A stretch of 64,000 nt of DNA from Candidatus Thiodiazotropha endolucinida (GCF_001715975.1 NZ_MARB01000006.1:161790-225789); one strand, 5' to 3'; positions 38,393-49,056 are shown, counted from the first letter of the stretch. Notes: generated from the letters alone by a model not told the origin. A program made the numbers and translations.

Positions 38393-39145
38393 ATGCCAGA
38401 GGCCAGTCTGCGGTTTTACGAAGAGCTCAACGATTTTCTGCCACAAGCCTTGCGCAAGCGCTGCTTCACATATAGTTTCGACCAGCTGTTGAGTATCAAG
38501 CATTTGATAGAGAATCTTGGTGTACCCCACACCGAAGTGGAGGTGATTCTGGTCAATGGGGAGTCAGTCGATTTTACTTATGTGGTGCAACCGGATGACT
38601 GCATCAGCATCTATCCTGTGTTTGAGTCCATGGATATCACTCCCTTGCTGCATCTTCGATCCCGGGCGTTGCGCTCGCTTCGGTTTGTTGCCGATGCGCA
38701 CTTGGGGAAGCTTGCACGATATCTGCGTCTACTCGGATTCGATTGCCTGTTTTTCAACGATGCCGGTGACAAGAACCTGGTCCGCATCTCGGTTGAACAG
38801 GGAAGGGTATTGTTGACCCGTGATCGGGATTTGCTGATGCATCGGCCCATTACCCATGGTTGTTTCATACATGCAACCGAACCGAAGCAGCAATTGGTGG
38901 AGCTAGTGCGGCGTTTGCAATTGGAAGGCATGTACAATCCTTTTACCCGCTGCATGGAGTGCAATGGTCAGATAGTGACAGCGGAAAAGTCGCGTATCGA
39001 GGATCAGCTGCCAGATCGCGTCCGTCGACACTATAATGATTTTTGGCGCTGTGATGAGTGTGGACGTATATATTGGAAAGGGAGTCACTACCGTGAAATG
39101 CAGGCATTCATCGGCTCCCTGGCCACTCCGCAAACGAAACAGTAG
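38393..39145 (+). CDS. Mut7-C RNase-domain protein with ubiquitin-like N-terminus
   Basis: 250 residues from ATG 38393; the frame is open back into xthA, but this start gives the normal N-terminus. Residues 1-85 match the Mut7-C ubiquitin-like domain (SLRFYEELNDFLP, LVNGESVDFTYVV). Residues ~95-245 are the Mut7-C RNase fold (FVADAHLGKLARYLRLLGFDC, GRVLLTRDRDLL) with a four-Cys zinc site CMECNG...CDECGRIYW. The domain is a PIN-like nuclease relative. The substrate in bacteria is not established. Spacing from xthA is 61 bases, with an inverted repeat TTAGGGCC/GGCCCTAA between. Confidence 0.85.
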   Translation: MPEASLRFYEELNDFLPQALRKRCFTYSFDQLLSIKHLIENLGVPHTEVEVILVNGESVDFTYVVQPDDCISIYPVFESMDITPLLHLRSRALRSLRFVADAHLGKLARYLRLLGFDCLFFNDAGDKNLVRISVEQGRVLLTRDRDLLMHRPITHGCFIHATEPKQQLVELVRRLQLEGMYNPFTRCMECNGQIVTAEKSRIEDQLPDRVRRHYNDFWRCDECGRIYWKGSHYREMQAFIGSLATPQTKQ

Positions 39146-39157
39146 GAAATGACTGTG

Positions 39158-39700
39158 ATGCCGCAATGGATAGTATTGATTCTACTCAGCCTCTCTTCTG
39201 CGCTACTTCCTGCCGAAGAGTTACACGACGGATGCCTGAAACGGGTCTTCATGCACTATTGCCTGGGGGAGAGTTTGGATCGGTTGTTGCAGCGGCGTCC
39301 GGTCGATATGGATCCCATCGTCAATGGCGACCGCGCCGGCATCATCTATACCAAGGGGCGTGAGCGGATCTATGTAATGGCCTTTCAAGGCCGTATCTAC
39401 AAGGTGCTGAAGACCTACGAGCCTTCGAACCAGGTAACCCTGCAAAGGCTTCAACGTACGCTGAGCGAGAAGTATGGCAAGCATCGGGATATTAGTCATC
39501 TACCCAAGTATGCACGAAACATGGCGGGAAAAATCGGTGCCGTGCGCAGAGGTGAGGGGGAGCTCAGGTATCGCTGGCAGCTCCCTGCTTCGCCCTGGCG
39601 CGTCGAATTGACCTGGACCCGCAAATTGGGAATCTCCCTTGCCTATCTGGTGAACACACTGGACAGGCAGCAGCGTGAGGCCGATGAGAGCAGTCTCTGA
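39158..39700 (+). CDS. Secreted hypothetical protein
   Basis: About 180 residues. Of two in-frame ATGs (39149 and 39158), the second is nine to ten bases from AGGA and is preferred. A signal peptide (PQWIVLILLSLSSALLPAEE) implies export. The mature part is basic, has a DGCLKRVFMHYCLGESLDRLL segment with two Cys, and a basic C-terminal half. No known domain. It begins just after the Mut7-C gene, so the two are probably co-transcribed. Confidence 0.6.
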   Translation: MPQWIVLILLSLSSALLPAEELHDGCLKRVFMHYCLGESLDRLLQRRPVDMDPIVNGDRAGIIYTKGRERIYVMAFQGRIYKVLKTYEPSNQVTLQRLQRTLSEKYGKHRDISHLPKYARNMAGKIGAVRRGEGELRYRWQLPASPWRVELTWTRKLGISLAYLVNTLDRQQREADESSL

Positions 39701-39822
39701 ATCCGATTCATTTGTGACACCGGCCAAAAAAACACATAGTCCTTACGCCGACACCGGGTACCGAGTGTTAAAACCATATATAATTTATGGACTTAAAAGG
39801 AAAGGATACAGGAATTAAAATC

Positions 39823-40728
39823 ATGAAGCACTTATCGGTTAGTTTACTCAGTCTACTCCTTTCACTACTGCTGTTGCAGGGATGTGGCGGTGGCGGCGGT
39901 GGCGATAGCGACGGCCCCAACTCGTCAGGCGGTACGACCTACACTGGCTCGACCGCGGAAGCCACCATCGATGCATCGAATGCCAAGGACCTCGCCACAG
40001 GAGCGGCTTCAGGCACACAACAAGCGGTCGTATCGGATGCCTTGTCGGAAGTTGCGATGCGCCCACAGGAGACTCCCACATCAAAGCTTATGGATGTGGC
40101 TCCCAGGATTGCCCAATGGATAGACCGGCTGAGAAGTCCCAATGCCGCCAAAACGACCGACTTGACGGCGGAGATCTGTGATGCGGGCGGTCGCGCTATT
40201 GCGGATACCAATGAGGCCGAGACCGAAGGCAGCATAACCTTCACCAATTGCGCCCTGAGTGATATGGAGGGCGGTACATTGGTGGCCAACGGCTCAGTCA
40301 CATTCAGCGCCAATACCGGTACCGACAGTTTGCGCATGGTTTTCAATGTCACTGTCACCTACATCGGTGATTCACAGGCAATCAACCTGACCCTTGCCTG
40401 CAGCAATATCTCCAGCGCCTCTGTGGCCTGCTCCATGACATCGGATTTCACCGGTATCGACGGCAGGGTCTATCGCGTGGAGGATCTATCGGTAAGCGGC
40501 AATGAGTTTTCCGGGTTCTATGTCAGTATGACCTTCTATGACCCGGATCACGGACGGGGCGATGTGACAACTTCCCAGCCACTCACCTACGATTGCGCGG
40601 AAGCCGTTCCCGGCAGTGGCATGCTTACCCTGAGTGGAGGCAGTGGCACCTTCGCAACGGCCAGTTTCGACAATTGCAGTGCATATACCGTTACCGTCGA
40701 CGGAGTGGGCATAACCTATAACTGGTGA
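39823..40728 (+). CDS. Lipoprotein of unknown function
   Basis: 301 residues from ATG 39823, with GGA nine bases upstream; the frame continues 12 codons further back without a signal. The signal peptide ends LLLLQGC, a good lipobox, then a GGGGGGDSDG spacer. The mature protein is rich in Thr, Ser and Ala with beta-strand character, and pairs of cysteines (CDAGG...CAL, CSN...CSM, CAE...CSAY) likely form disulfides. The family is not recognised; the layout suits an outer-membrane surface lipoprotein. Confidence 0.65.
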   Translation: MKHLSVSLLSLLLSLLLLQGCGGGGGGDSDGPNSSGGTTYTGSTAEATIDASNAKDLATGAASGTQQAVVSDALSEVAMRPQETPTSKLMDVAPRIAQWIDRLRSPNAAKTTDLTAEICDAGGRAIADTNEAETEGSITFTNCALSDMEGGTLVANGSVTFSANTGTDSLRMVFNVTVTYIGDSQAINLTLACSNISSASVACSMTSDFTGIDGRVYRVEDLSVSGNEFSGFYVSMTFYDPDHGRGDVTTSQPLTYDCAEAVPGSGMLTLSGGSGTFATASFDNCSAYTVTVDGVGITYNW

Positions 40729-40744
40729 GTCGACAGAGAGTCGT

Positions 40745-40780
40745 CTGAACGCATCTTCGGTTGCGTTCAGATTCTCTTTC
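40745..40780 (+). terminator. Intrinsic terminator between lipoprotein gene and mtaB
   Basis: CTGAACGCA and TGCGTTCAG form a perfect nine-pair stem with an eight-base loop containing TTCG, followed by ATTCTCTTTC on the plus strand. It lies between convergent genes and may stop transcription from both sides. Confidence 0.7.
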
Positions 40781-42092
40781 AGTTGATTTGACTCCACGGT
40801 TGGCAAGTGGCTTCCAAGCCTTGGGTAGTGCCTTGGAGCTGTAACAACTCCTCATCGATAGCGGTTATCAATACATCGACAATGCGGTTTTTCAAATCGA
40901 CCCCGGCGGGTCCCTCTGCCGTTACTCGCAGATAGTTTGGTGTATAGCCTCCCCAGCCGTTCTCATCACCGCCTTCAATTAAAATCGGTAGGGTGCGGCC
41001 GAGATGGCTGCTCAAACTCCTTCGTTTCAATCGCTCACTCAGTTGGTGCAGTGCTTGGCTGCGTTGCCGTTTTATTTCCCGAGTGAGCGCTCCCGGCATG
41101 CTGGCCGCTTTGGTGCCCTGACGGGGTGAATAGGCGAAGATATGCAGGTCGCCGAAACCGACCTCTTCGACAAATTCGAGGGTATCCTGCCACTCCGCTT
41201 CGCTCTCGCCGGGGAAGCCGACGATGATATCGGTGGTGATATTGATATCCGGAACCTGCTCTCTGGCCTGATCGACCAGTCGGCGATACTCATCCCTGCG
41301 GCAGCGCCTGGCCATACGTCTCAATACACTGTCCGATCCACTCTGCAGAGGCAGGTGCAGATGGGGCATGAAGCGGGGATTGTCGAACAGACGCCAGAAA
41401 TCTTCCGGGAGATCCCAGGGTTCGATGGAGCCGATACGCAGACGGGGGATATCCGTTTCCTGCAGAATCCGACGGATCAACTCGGGGATGGAGGCGTCGA
41501 TGTCGGCGCCATACCCCCCGATATGGACCCCGGTCAGTACCGCTTCCTGAATCCCCTGGCTTTGCAGATGCCTGATCTCCGAAATGATCTCTGCGGCCGG
41601 GCGACTGCGTTCTTCACCTCTGGCCAGGGTGACGATGCAGAAGCTGCAGCGATAGCGACAACCGTCCTGGATTTTGATGAAGGCGCGCTGGCGTCCTCGG
41701 GAGAGCAGGCCGGTAGCGTCTGGTTCGGTGGCGCTCTGGGGCATCACCCAGAGATCGAGTCTTTCGCTGACTATCTCCACCAGACGCCCCTTGTCCCGGT
41801 TATTTACCACCAGGTCAACACCCTCGATTCCCGCCGCGGCATCGGGATTCAATGAGGCGTAGCAACCGCTGACCACCAGCCGGGCATGAGGATTTTGCCG
41901 GCAGCTGCGGCTTAACAGCTTACGCGATTTGCGTACCGCCTCTTCGGTCACGGCGCAGGTGTTGACTACAAGCAGGTCAGCCTCTTCCACCTGTTTTGTC
42001 ATGGCATGGCCAAGGGCCTGAAAGTCGCGGCTCCAGGTCTCCATCTCCGCCTCGTTGAGACGGCAGCCCAATGTCATCAGGTGTATGCGCAT
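40779..42092 (-). CDS. mtaB: MtaB, tRNA t6A37 methylthiotransferase
   Basis: 437 residues from ATG 42092; the frame is open 89 codons upstream, but MRIHLMTLGCRLN is the normal family start. An N-terminal MTTase domain has three cluster Cys (LGCRLN, NTCAVTEEA, VSGCYAS), the radical SAM domain has RYRCSFCIV within DGC-x3-C-x2-C, and a C-terminal TRAM-like part follows (GYTPNYLRVTAEG). MtaB adds a methylthio group to t6A37 of ANN-decoding tRNAs. It differs from MiaB and RimO in start and length. It is divergent from rmuC. Confidence 0.9.
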   Translation of the reverse strand: MRIHLMTLGCRLNEAEMETWSRDFQALGHAMTKQVEEADLLVVNTCAVTEEAVRKSRKLLSRSCRQNPHARLVVSGCYASLNPDAAAGIEGVDLVVNNRDKGRLVEIVSERLDLWVMPQSATEPDATGLLSRGRQRAFIKIQDGCRYRCSFCIVTLARGEERSRPAAEIISEIRHLQSQGIQEAVLTGVHIGGYGADIDASIPELIRRILQETDIPRLRIGSIEPWDLPEDFWRLFDNPRFMPHLHLPLQSGSDSVLRRMARRCRRDEYRRLVDQAREQVPDINITTDIIVGFPGESEAEWQDTLEFVEEVGFGDLHIFAYSPRQGTKAASMPGALTREIKRQRSQALHQLSERLKRRSLSSHLGRTLPILIEGGDENGWGGYTPNYLRVTAEGPAGVDLKNRIVDVLITAIDEELLQLQGTTQGLEATCQPWSQIN

Positions 42093-42212
42093 GTGAGATC
42101 GGTCCAGAAGTCTATCTATGGGGTTTGACTGGTGGGCAAAGGTAATCTCTGCACTGCTCGGATGCAAGCACGGACTCAGGTTTTGAGTCACCGGATGGGG
42201 TATAGTTCTGTC

Positions 42213-43784
42213 ATGGAATGGTTTACCCAAGCTTCGACCCTGCTGCAGGTCTTGCTGATCCTCGGATTCGTCTGCCTCATACTGTTGGGCTGGGTGCTCT
42301 ATTGGCTGGCGCGGCTGCTCGATACCCAGCAGCGAGAACAGCGCGCCCGTATTCATCATCAGCAGTCGCTGCTGGAATCACTGCATGCGCAGGAGCGCCA
42401 CTACACCCGGGAGCAGAGTGAATTGCGCGATCTGATGACCGAGCGGATCGCCCGTGGTACCTTGGCCCAGCAGCGCCTGCTGCACGGTATGCAACAGGCC
42501 CTGATGGATCGTTCGGACAGGCTCTATCAGGGTATGGAAAGACGCTATGGCGAGATGCAACAGCACCTCCCCGATGGTACGGGACGTCTGCGAATTGAAC
42601 TGCTGGAACAGTTTGAAGGATTGAAAAAGGCGGTTACCGAGGGTCTCGGTGAGGGACGACTGCAGCAGCAGGAGAAGCTTGGCGAGCTGCGTGAATCCCT
42701 GGCGCAGTCTCTGGTGCGGCATCGCGAGGCCTTCGGCGAACGTCAGCTCGAAAGCATGCGACAGCAACATGAAACCCTGCAATCCGGGATGGGCGAGGTG
42801 CGTAAACAGGTGGCTGAGGCGTTGACCCAGCACGCTGATAATCTGGGAAAGAAGGTGCAGGGCTTGACAGAGTCAACTGACAATCGGCTCAAGGAGATAA
42901 GCGGCCAGGTGGAGAAACGCCTCAACGAAGGTTTTGAAAAGACCACGGAGACCTTCAATCAAGTACTCACACACCTGACCCGTATCGATGAGGCGCAGAA
43001 GAAAATCACAGAACTCTCCACCAATGTGGTCAGCCTGCAGGAAGTGCTTGCGGACAAACGTTCCCGTGGCGCCTTCGGTGAGGTGCAGCTGTCGGCGCTG
43101 GTACGCAATGTGATGCCGGAATCGGGTTTCGCCCTGCAACACACATTGAGCAATGGCCGGCGGGCGGACTGCGTGCTGTTTCTGCCCGATCCCACGGGCA
43201 ATGTAGTGATCGATGCCAAGTTTCCACTGGAATCCTATCAGCGTATGCTGGATGACCAGCTGGCGGAAACTGAGCGTGTTCAGGCGCAACGGCAGTTCCG
43301 CAACGATATCAAAAAACACATGGAGGATATTGCATCCCGCTACATCATCCCAGGAGAGACGTCAGATGGAGCAGTGATGTTTATCCCTGCGGAGGCGGTA
43401 TTCGCTGAGATCCATGCCCACTTCCCCGATCTGGTGGAGGAGGCGTTCCGCAAACGGGTCTGGCTGGTATCGCCGACCACCATGATGGCGATTCTCACCA
43501 CCGCCCGCGCTGTACTCAAGGATGCGGCCACCCGAGAGCAGGTACATATCATCCAGGAGCATCTGCGCGCCCTGTCGAAGGATTTCGGTCGTTTTCAAAA
43601 CCGTATGGATAACCTGGCGAGGCACATCGGCCAGGCCCACCAGGACGTCAGTGACGTCAATATCTCAGCACGCAAGATCACCAATCGCTTCGAGAAGATC
43701 GAGAAGGTCGAACTCGAGGAAGAGCAGAGCCCGGATCTGCCGGTGTTTCGCAAGGCTGCCCTATCCGACTCGGAGGATGACTAG
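42213..43784 (+). CDS. rmuC: RmuC-family DNA recombination protein
   Basis: 523 residues from ATG 42213. A membrane helix (~8-34) is followed by a long coiled coil (~50-270, Gln/Glu/Arg-rich) and a C-terminal RmuC nuclease-like domain of the restriction-enzyme fold (ADCVLFLPDPTGNVVIDAKFPLESY, GAVMFIPAEAVFAEIHAHFP). RmuC limits inversion at short repeats in E. coli; its biochemistry is unclear. The frame is open further upstream (42132), but the preferred start gives the membrane anchor at the N-terminus. Confidence 0.92.
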   Translation: MEWFTQASTLLQVLLILGFVCLILLGWVLYWLARLLDTQQREQRARIHHQQSLLESLHAQERHYTREQSELRDLMTERIARGTLAQQRLLHGMQQALMDRSDRLYQGMERRYGEMQQHLPDGTGRLRIELLEQFEGLKKAVTEGLGEGRLQQQEKLGELRESLAQSLVRHREAFGERQLESMRQQHETLQSGMGEVRKQVAEALTQHADNLGKKVQGLTESTDNRLKEISGQVEKRLNEGFEKTTETFNQVLTHLTRIDEAQKKITELSTNVVSLQEVLADKRSRGAFGEVQLSALVRNVMPESGFALQHTLSNGRRADCVLFLPDPTGNVVIDAKFPLESYQRMLDDQLAETERVQAQRQFRNDIKKHMEDIASRYIIPGETSDGAVMFIPAEAVFAEIHAHFPDLVEEAFRKRVWLVSPTTMMAILTTARAVLKDAATREQVHIIQEHLRALSKDFGRFQNRMDNLARHIGQAHQDVSDVNISARKITNRFEKIEKVELEEEQSPDLPVFRKAALSDSEDD

Positions 43785-43824
43785 TAATCCCTGGCCAAAA
43801 GAAAAGCTGCTGGAAAAGCTTTGA

Positions 43825-43872
43825 GTTTTTAGTGTTGAGTTTTGAGTTGCTTGGGCAACACTTACTAAAAAC
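43825..43872. terminator. Hairpin between convergent rmuC and thioesterase genes
   Basis: GTTTTTAGTGTTG (43825-43837) pairs with CAACACTTACTAAAAAC (43856-43872) apart from a four-base bulge. The T-rich and A-rich arms make it a plausible two-way terminator. The sequence around it also has GAGTTTTGAGTT-type repeats. Confidence 0.5.
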
Positions 43873-43938
43873 TAAATACGCCAGGAAGCCGCTGATGAAA
43901 TGGTTGAGTAAAACGCGCAGTCCGGTAAGTTATTATTT

Positions 43939-44289
43939 TCAAATAGGTTGTTTCTTCCCCTGATCATCCAGGCAGACATAGGTGATCGTGGTGGTGAAGA
44001 CACTCTCTTCCTTGCCGCTCTCCGGATCCTGGGCAAACACCTTGGCCAGGTATTGCACGGATGTCAGCCCTTTGTGGCTTTGTTGAATATCGAAGCGAAG
44101 AATGGTCCCTTTTCGCACACTGCGATGAAACTCCACGCGATCCATGCCGATGGTGACGAATCGTCGTCCGGGATAGTCATGAACCGCGGCTATCCAGGCG
44201 TATTCATCCACCCATTGCAGCAGATTACCGCCAAAGAGGTAGCCGTATTGGTTGAGATGTTGGGGTATGACCAGCTTATGGTTTTCCAT
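43939..44289 (-). CDS. Hot-dog fold acyl-CoA thioesterase
   Basis: 116 residues from ATG 44289; an open frame continues upstream inside the neighbouring gene, but the TGATG junction and the length favour this start. The core NQYGYLFGGNLLQWVDEYAW is the YciA/BFIT-type motif with the Asn and Asp of the active site. The enzyme hydrolyses acyl-CoA esters; the chain length cannot be read from the sequence. It is translationally coupled to the NTF2-like gene. Confidence 0.8.
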   Translation of the reverse strand: MENHKLVIPQHLNQYGYLFGGNLLQWVDEYAWIAAVHDYPGRRFVTIGMDRVEFHRSVRKGTILRFDIQQSHKGLTSVQYLAKVFAQDPESGKEESVFTTTITYVCLDDQGKKQPI

Positions 44290-44705
44290 CACATCTCCAT
44301 CCCCGGAACATGCAGGCCGGGTGGTGGAGGCGTGGGTGAGTTCTGATGCATCAGCAGTCGCCAACCCTCTCCGGTTTTGCGGAAGATGTTGGTGGCGTAG
44401 ACAGGTTGTGGCTCATCTTGCCCGGGGCTCTTCACCAGCTCCTCAATCAGGTGGATTGCAAGTTCGGGGGTTTCGATCCATGCCAGGTGTTTGGTCTGGA
44501 TGTCTAGGTCAACATCACTTTGCATCAGTGGTTCCCAAACCTTTCTGATCGCATCTTTACCTCTTTGCGCCGTCATCATCGGCAGTAGACAGAGCACCTC
44601 TTCACTCTCCTCCCAAACTTGCATGAATGCCTGCAGATCCTTCTCTTCTATAGCGTCGTAGTAGGCGTCTTCGGCATCTTGCGGTGTCGTATATGGGCTG
44701 CTCAT
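44289..44705 (-). CDS. SnoaL/NTF2-like protein (DUF4440-type)
   Basis: 138 residues from ATG 44705, which has AGGAA eight bases upstream; an open frame runs 35 codons further back without support. The pattern DAEDAYYDAIEEKDLQAFMQVW, then GKDAIRKVWEPLM and IFRKTGEGWRLLMHQNS, is that of the NTF2-like/SnoaL fold used in stress and ketosteroid-isomerase-like proteins. Function unknown. Its stop overlaps the thioesterase start by one base, so the two form a small operon. Confidence 0.75.
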   Translation of the reverse strand: MSSPYTTPQDAEDAYYDAIEEKDLQAFMQVWEESEEVLCLLPMMTAQRGKDAIRKVWEPLMQSDVDLDIQTKHLAWIETPELAIHLIEELVKSPGQDEPQPVYATNIFRKTGEGWRLLMHQNSPTPPPPGLHVPGMEM

Positions 44706-45088
44706 TGTTTTTCCTGTGTGGTGTCTGTCGCTCAGCACTTCAACCCCGGCTGAAAGCTGATCGGTCTGTAGATGCGGAATAGATGAATGATACTCATTGA
44801 TGGAAATCATGGCGAGGGGCGGATGACGATGGTCGGATGTCGCCTGAAATGTGCTTCATTATTCTGTTATCCACCAATTTCGAACCTAGCCGAAAGACAC
44901 CCCTCTGATATTGCCTGACGAAGTCTCCCCTCAGATTGATGTCGGCGGGAGGGGGTGTTTCTCTGATTCTGGGATTGTTGCACCGGCTATCCGACGCCCT
45001 CGTCGAAGCTATTCCCTAACTTCACAGCTTTCCGTATGATCTGGCCTCGCTTTCCAAGTCAGTGACCCGGAATCAGATAGGACAATAT
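44706..45088. other. Divergent intergenic region before parC
   Basis: 383 bases without a gene. It includes an imperfect long-loop inverted repeat (ACACCCC near 44899 against GGGGTGT near 44953) and the AGGACAATAT ribosome site of parC. No clear promoter was recognised. Confidence 0.4.
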
Positions 45089-47341
45089 ATGTCTGACACA
45101 ATCGACCAAAGCCTTGAGGGAATTGAACAGGTTCCACTGAGCCAGTTTACCGAGCAGGCCTATCTCAACTACTCCATGTATGTGATTCTCGATCGCGCCC
45201 TGCCCAACATCGGCGACGGCCTGAAGCCGGTCCAGCGGCGTATCGTTTACGCCATGTCGGAATTGGGGCTGAGTGCCACGGCAAAGTTCAAGAAATCGGC
45301 CCGTACCGTGGGTGACGTGCTGGGTAAATTCCATCCCCATGGCGACACTGCATGTTACGAAGCGATGGTGTTGATGGCACAGGGCTTCTCCTATCGATAC
45401 CCACTCGTCGACGGTCAGGGTAACTGGGGTTCAGCGGACGATCCCAAGTCGTTTGCGGCTATGCGTTACACCGAGTCGAGGCTGACCGCCTACGCCCAGC
45501 TGCTGCTTTCAGAACTTGGCCAAGGTACCGTGGAGTGGGTGCCGAATTTCGACGGCACCCTCAAAGAACCGTCGATCCTACCCGCCAGAGTACCTAACCT
45601 GCTGCTCAATGGCACATCCGGCATTGCAGTCGGTATGGCAACCGATATTCCACCCCACAATCTACGGGAGGTGGTAAGTGCCTGTATCCATCTGCTGGAG
45701 TCACCAAAGGCAAGTGTTGCTGAATTGATGATGCACATTCATGGGCCCGATTATCCCACTGAGGCCGAGATCATCACACCGGCGGATGAGCTGTTGAAGA
45801 TCTATGAAAACGGCAGTGGTTCGATACGTATGCGTGCCCGATATGAACGAGAGAACGGTGATATCCTCATCACAGCCTTGCCGCATCAGGTCTCCGGCGC
45901 CAAAGTGCTGGAGCAGATTGCTTCCCAGATGCAGGCGAAAAAACTGCCGATGGTCGACGATCTGCGAGATGAGTCGGATCATGAGAATCCGACCCGCCTG
46001 CTCATCGTGCCACGCTCCAACCGGGTCGATGTGGAACGGGTTATGTCGCACCTTTTCGCGACGACCGATCTGGAAAGGACCTATCGGGTGAATATGAACC
46101 TGATCGGTATCGACGGACGACCGGCGGTCAAGGATCTTCGCTCCCTGCTCAAGGAGTGGTTGCAGTTTCGCACCGAAACAGTGCGCAGGCGCTTGCAGTA
46201 TCGGTTGGACCAGGTGTTGGATCGTCTGCATATCCTAGAGGGCTTGATGATCGCTTACCTCAATATCGACGAGGTGATTGCCATTATCCGCCATGAAGAG
46301 AATCCCAAGGCCGAGTTGATAAGGAGATTTTCCCTCTCGGAGACTCAGGCAGAAGCGATTCTCAACCTGCGCCTGCGCCATCTGGCCAAGCTGGAAGAGA
46401 TGAAGATTCGCGGTGAACAGGAGGAGTTGGAGCAGGAACGAAAGTCTCTGGAATTGACTCTCGGTTCCAACCAACGGCTGCGTACCCTGATTCGCAAGGA
46501 ACTCAAGGCCGATGCTGAGCAATATGGGGATCAACGCCGCTCACCCATTGTTCAGCGTGAGTCGGCGGAGGCGCTGGCGGAGACTGATCTGACCCCGAGT
46601 GAGGCGGTTACCGTGGTGTTGTCCGAAAAGGGGTGGGCGCGTAGCGCCAAGGGCCATGAAATCGATCCGGCGACACTCAACTACCGGGCGGGTGACAACT
46701 TTTTGGCCGCTGCGCGTTTGCGCAGTAATCAACAGGCGGTATTTGTCGATTCCAACGGGCGTAGCTATTCACTGCTGGCCCATACCCTACCTTCCGCCCG
46801 CAGTCAGGGAGAACCCCTGACTGGCCGTCTCTCACCCGCTACCGGTGCGACTTTCATGGCCGTTGTCGGTGGCGATCCTGATGGGGAATATCTGCTCGCC
46901 TCCGATGCGGGGTATGGATTTCGGGTCAAATTATCCGATATGCTGGCCAAGAACAAATCCGGTAAGGCCCTGTTGTCGTTGCCGAAAGGGGCCCGGGTTC
47001 TGCAGCCTGGCGTCATATCGGACCATAGCCATGATAGAGTCGTGGCTATCTCCAATGAGGGCCGCATGCTGGTTTTCCCTCTCTCCGAACTGCCGCAACT
47101 CGCGCGTGGCAAGGGTAACAAGATTATCGGTATTCCCGCCAAGCGTGTGGCTTCGCGGGAGGAGTTCGTGGTCGCTCTGGCAGTGGTGCCCCAAGGTGCC
47201 AGCCTGACCGCCCATGCAGGCAAACGGTATATCGTACTCAAGCCGTCAGATCTGGATGGTTATCAAGGTGAGCGTGGGCGTCGGGGAGGTAAGCTTCCTC
47301 GTGGATTTCAACGTGTCGACAGGGTTGAGGTGAACAGCTAA
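45089..47341 (+). CDS. parC: DNA topoisomerase IV subunit A
   Basis: 750 residues from ATG 45089 (AGGA seven bases upstream), near the E. coli ParC length of 752. The breakage-reunion domain has the catalytic Tyr 127 in [10 protein letters not shown], and the quinolone-resistance region reads [13 protein letters not shown] with Asp at the usual position and no Ser/Thr before it, reading G-D-T-A. The C-terminal part is the shorter ParC-type beta-pinwheel ([13 protein letters not shown]) without a full GyrA box series. ParC with ParE unlinks daughter chromosomes. parE is not in this window. Confidence 0.96.
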   Translation: MSDTIDQSLEGIEQVPLSQFTEQAYLNYSMYVILDRALPNIGDGLKPVQRRIVYAMSELGLSATAKFKKSARTVGDVLGKFHPHGDTACYEAMVLMAQGFSYRYPLVDGQGNWGSADDPKSFAAMRYTESRLTAYAQLLLSELGQGTVEWVPNFDGTLKEPSILPARVPNLLLNGTSGIAVGMATDIPPHNLREVVSACIHLLESPKASVAELMMHIHGPDYPTEAEIITPADELLKIYENGSGSIRMRARYERENGDILITALPHQVSGAKVLEQIASQMQAKKLPMVDDLRDESDHENPTRLLIVPRSNRVDVERVMSHLFATTDLERTYRVNMNLIGIDGRPAVKDLRSLLKEWLQFRTETVRRRLQYRLDQVLDRLHILEGLMIAYLNIDEVIAIIRHEENPKAELIRRFSLSETQAEAILNLRLRHLAKLEEMKIRGEQEELEQERKSLELTLGSNQRLRTLIRKELKADAEQYGDQRRSPIVQRESAEALAETDLTPSEAVTVVLSEKGWARSAKGHEIDPATLNYRAGDNFLAAARLRSNQQAVFVDSNGRSYSLLAHTLPSARSQGEPLTGRLSPATGATFMAVVGGDPDGEYLLASDAGYGFRVKLSDMLAKNKSGKALLSLPKGARVLQPGVISDHSHDRVVAISNEGRMLVFPLSELPQLARGKGNKIIGIPAKRVASREEFVVALAVVPQGASLTAHAGKRYIVLKPSDLDGYQGERGRRGGKLPRGFQRVDRVEVNS

Positions 47342-47492
47342 GCGACACCCCCCCGCCGGTTTGGTGGAATCTGCCGCATAGGCTCAACGAGGCCGTCTGT
47401 TTGCATGATGGATAGATCGCACTAACGAAGTGGGACAGCATGATTTCAGGCCAGTGGTAATAGGCGGATAACGCTGTTTAGAAGCAATTGGC

Positions 47493-47522
47493 TTGGAGAC
47501 TTCCTCCGTTCATCGTTATAAT
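47493..47522 (+). promoter_or_regulatory. Sigma-70 promoter for tRNA-Leu
   Basis: TTGGAG (47493-47498), 18 bases, TATAAT (47517-47522). The perfect -10 box lies about 50 bases before the tRNA. Confidence 0.7.
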
Positions 47523-47572
47523 GGTCAGTTCACAGCAGGGCTATGGTGTTTTTTACCGCGTCCAAGCTGCAA

Positions 47573-47657
<85 letters not shown>

Positions 47658-47750
47658 GTTTTTTCCTCGTGATTGCCAATTGCAATTTCCAGGATATTTC
47701 CAGTTTTTACAAATATATAGTGACAGATCAAGGCTGTCAGGAGAAGAACC

Positions 47751-49037
47751 ATGCAAGTTTCGGTGGAATCGGGTGAAGGGCTAGAGCGACGCGTTACGGT
47801 CGAATTGCCGGCTGAGCAGATCGAGGTGGAGGTCACCAAGCGTCTGAAGCAGATTGGTCGAACCGCCAAACTGGATGGCTTCCGTCCGGGAAAAGTACCT
47901 ATGAATTTGTTACGCCGTAACTATGGTGGTCAGGTCCTGCAGGAGGTCTATGGTCAAATGATCGAGAGCAGCTACCAGGAGGCGATCCAGCAGGAGAAGC
48001 TGCAACCCGCGGGGATGCCGAAGATCGAGCCCAAAGAGAGCACCGAAGAGGGATTGTTCAGCTATGTGGCCACCCTGGAGGTCATGCCTGATATCAAATT
48101 GACCGAGCTCACGGGAGAGATCAAGCAGCCTGTTGCCGAGATCACCGCGCAGGATGTCGAGGATATGATCGAAAAACTGCGCAAACAGCGTGCTACCTGG
48201 AACAACGTAGACCGTGCCGCTGCTGAGGGTGATCAAGTGAAGATCAGCTTCAAGGGTTTGGTCGACGGGGAGGCGTTCGAGGGCGGCAGTGCCGAAAACG
48301 TGGATCTCGTGCTTGGTTCCAATCGGATGATCGAGGGCTTTGAGAGTGGTCTGGTGGGAATGGTCAAAGAGGAGAAACGCTCCATTGACCTGCAATTCCC
48401 CGAGGATTACCGGGTGGAAGAACTGGCGGGAAAACCGGTAACGTTCGAAGTCGAGGTGAATGAGGTTGCGGAAGAAGTGCTTCCCCAAGTCGATGATGAT
48501 TTCGCCAAAGACTTTGGTGCCGGTGAAGGTGTGGATAAGCTGAAGGAAGATATCCAGGAAAACATGCGGCGTGAACTTTCACAGCGTGTCAAGGCTCGGA
48601 TAAAGAGTCAGGCGATGGATCTTATTTTCGAGCAGAACAAGATCGACATTCCCAAGGCGCTGATCGAGGAGGAGATCGAGGCGCTGCGTAAACAGACTCG
48701 AGAGCAGATGGGACAGGGAGCCGGTAGTTTCGAATTGCCCCGTGAGATGTTTGAAGATCAGGCCAGGCGGCGTGTAACCCTGGGCCTGTTGATTGGTGAG
48801 ATCATTAAACAAAACGAGATTCAGGTCGATAACGATCGTGTACGCCAGACAATTGAAGAGTATGCGGCCAGCTACGAGCAGCCGGAAGAGGTTGTCAAGT
48901 TCTACTATGGCAATCAACAACAATTGGCTTCGGTACAGAACGTGGTTTTGGAAGACCAGGTAGTCGACTGGGTCATGGAACAGGTGGAAGTAGTGGATGA
49001 TGAGACCACATTCGCCGCGTTGACAGAGCAGGGTTGA
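47751..49037 (+). CDS. tig: Trigger factor
   Basis: 428 residues. Ribosome-binding N-terminal domain with the signature [17 protein letters not shown] (residues ~44-60), a PPIase FKBP-type domain near 160-245 ([20 protein letters not shown]), and the helical C-terminal chaperone arms. It binds nascent chains at the ribosome exit. It has a good ribosome site (CAGGAGAAG) and lies first in the tig-clpP-clpX-lon series. Confidence 0.97.
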   Translation: MQVSVESGEGLERRVTVELPAEQIEVEVTKRLKQIGRTAKLDGFRPGKVPMNLLRRNYGGQVLQEVYGQMIESSYQEAIQQEKLQPAGMPKIEPKESTEEGLFSYVATLEVMPDIKLTELTGEIKQPVAEITAQDVEDMIEKLRKQRATWNNVDRAAAEGDQVKISFKGLVDGEAFEGGSAENVDLVLGSNRMIEGFESGLVGMVKEEKRSIDLQFPEDYRVEELAGKPVTFEVEVNEVAEEVLPQVDDDFAKDFGAGEGVDKLKEDIQENMRRELSQRVKARIKSQAMDLIFEQNKIDIPKALIEEEIEALRKQTREQMGQGAGSFELPREMFEDQARRRVTLGLLIGEIIKQNEIQVDNDRVRQTIEEYAASYEQPEEVVKFYYGNQQQLASVQNVVLEDQVVDWVMEQVEVVDDETTFAALTEQG

Positions 49038-49056
49038 CCCTGAGGAAAAAGCAGCT

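Noticed and set aside
40779-42359. MtaB starting at 42359
   Set aside because: The upstream extension would overlap the rmuC start on the other strand and does not match the family; ATG 42092 gives the usual N-terminus.
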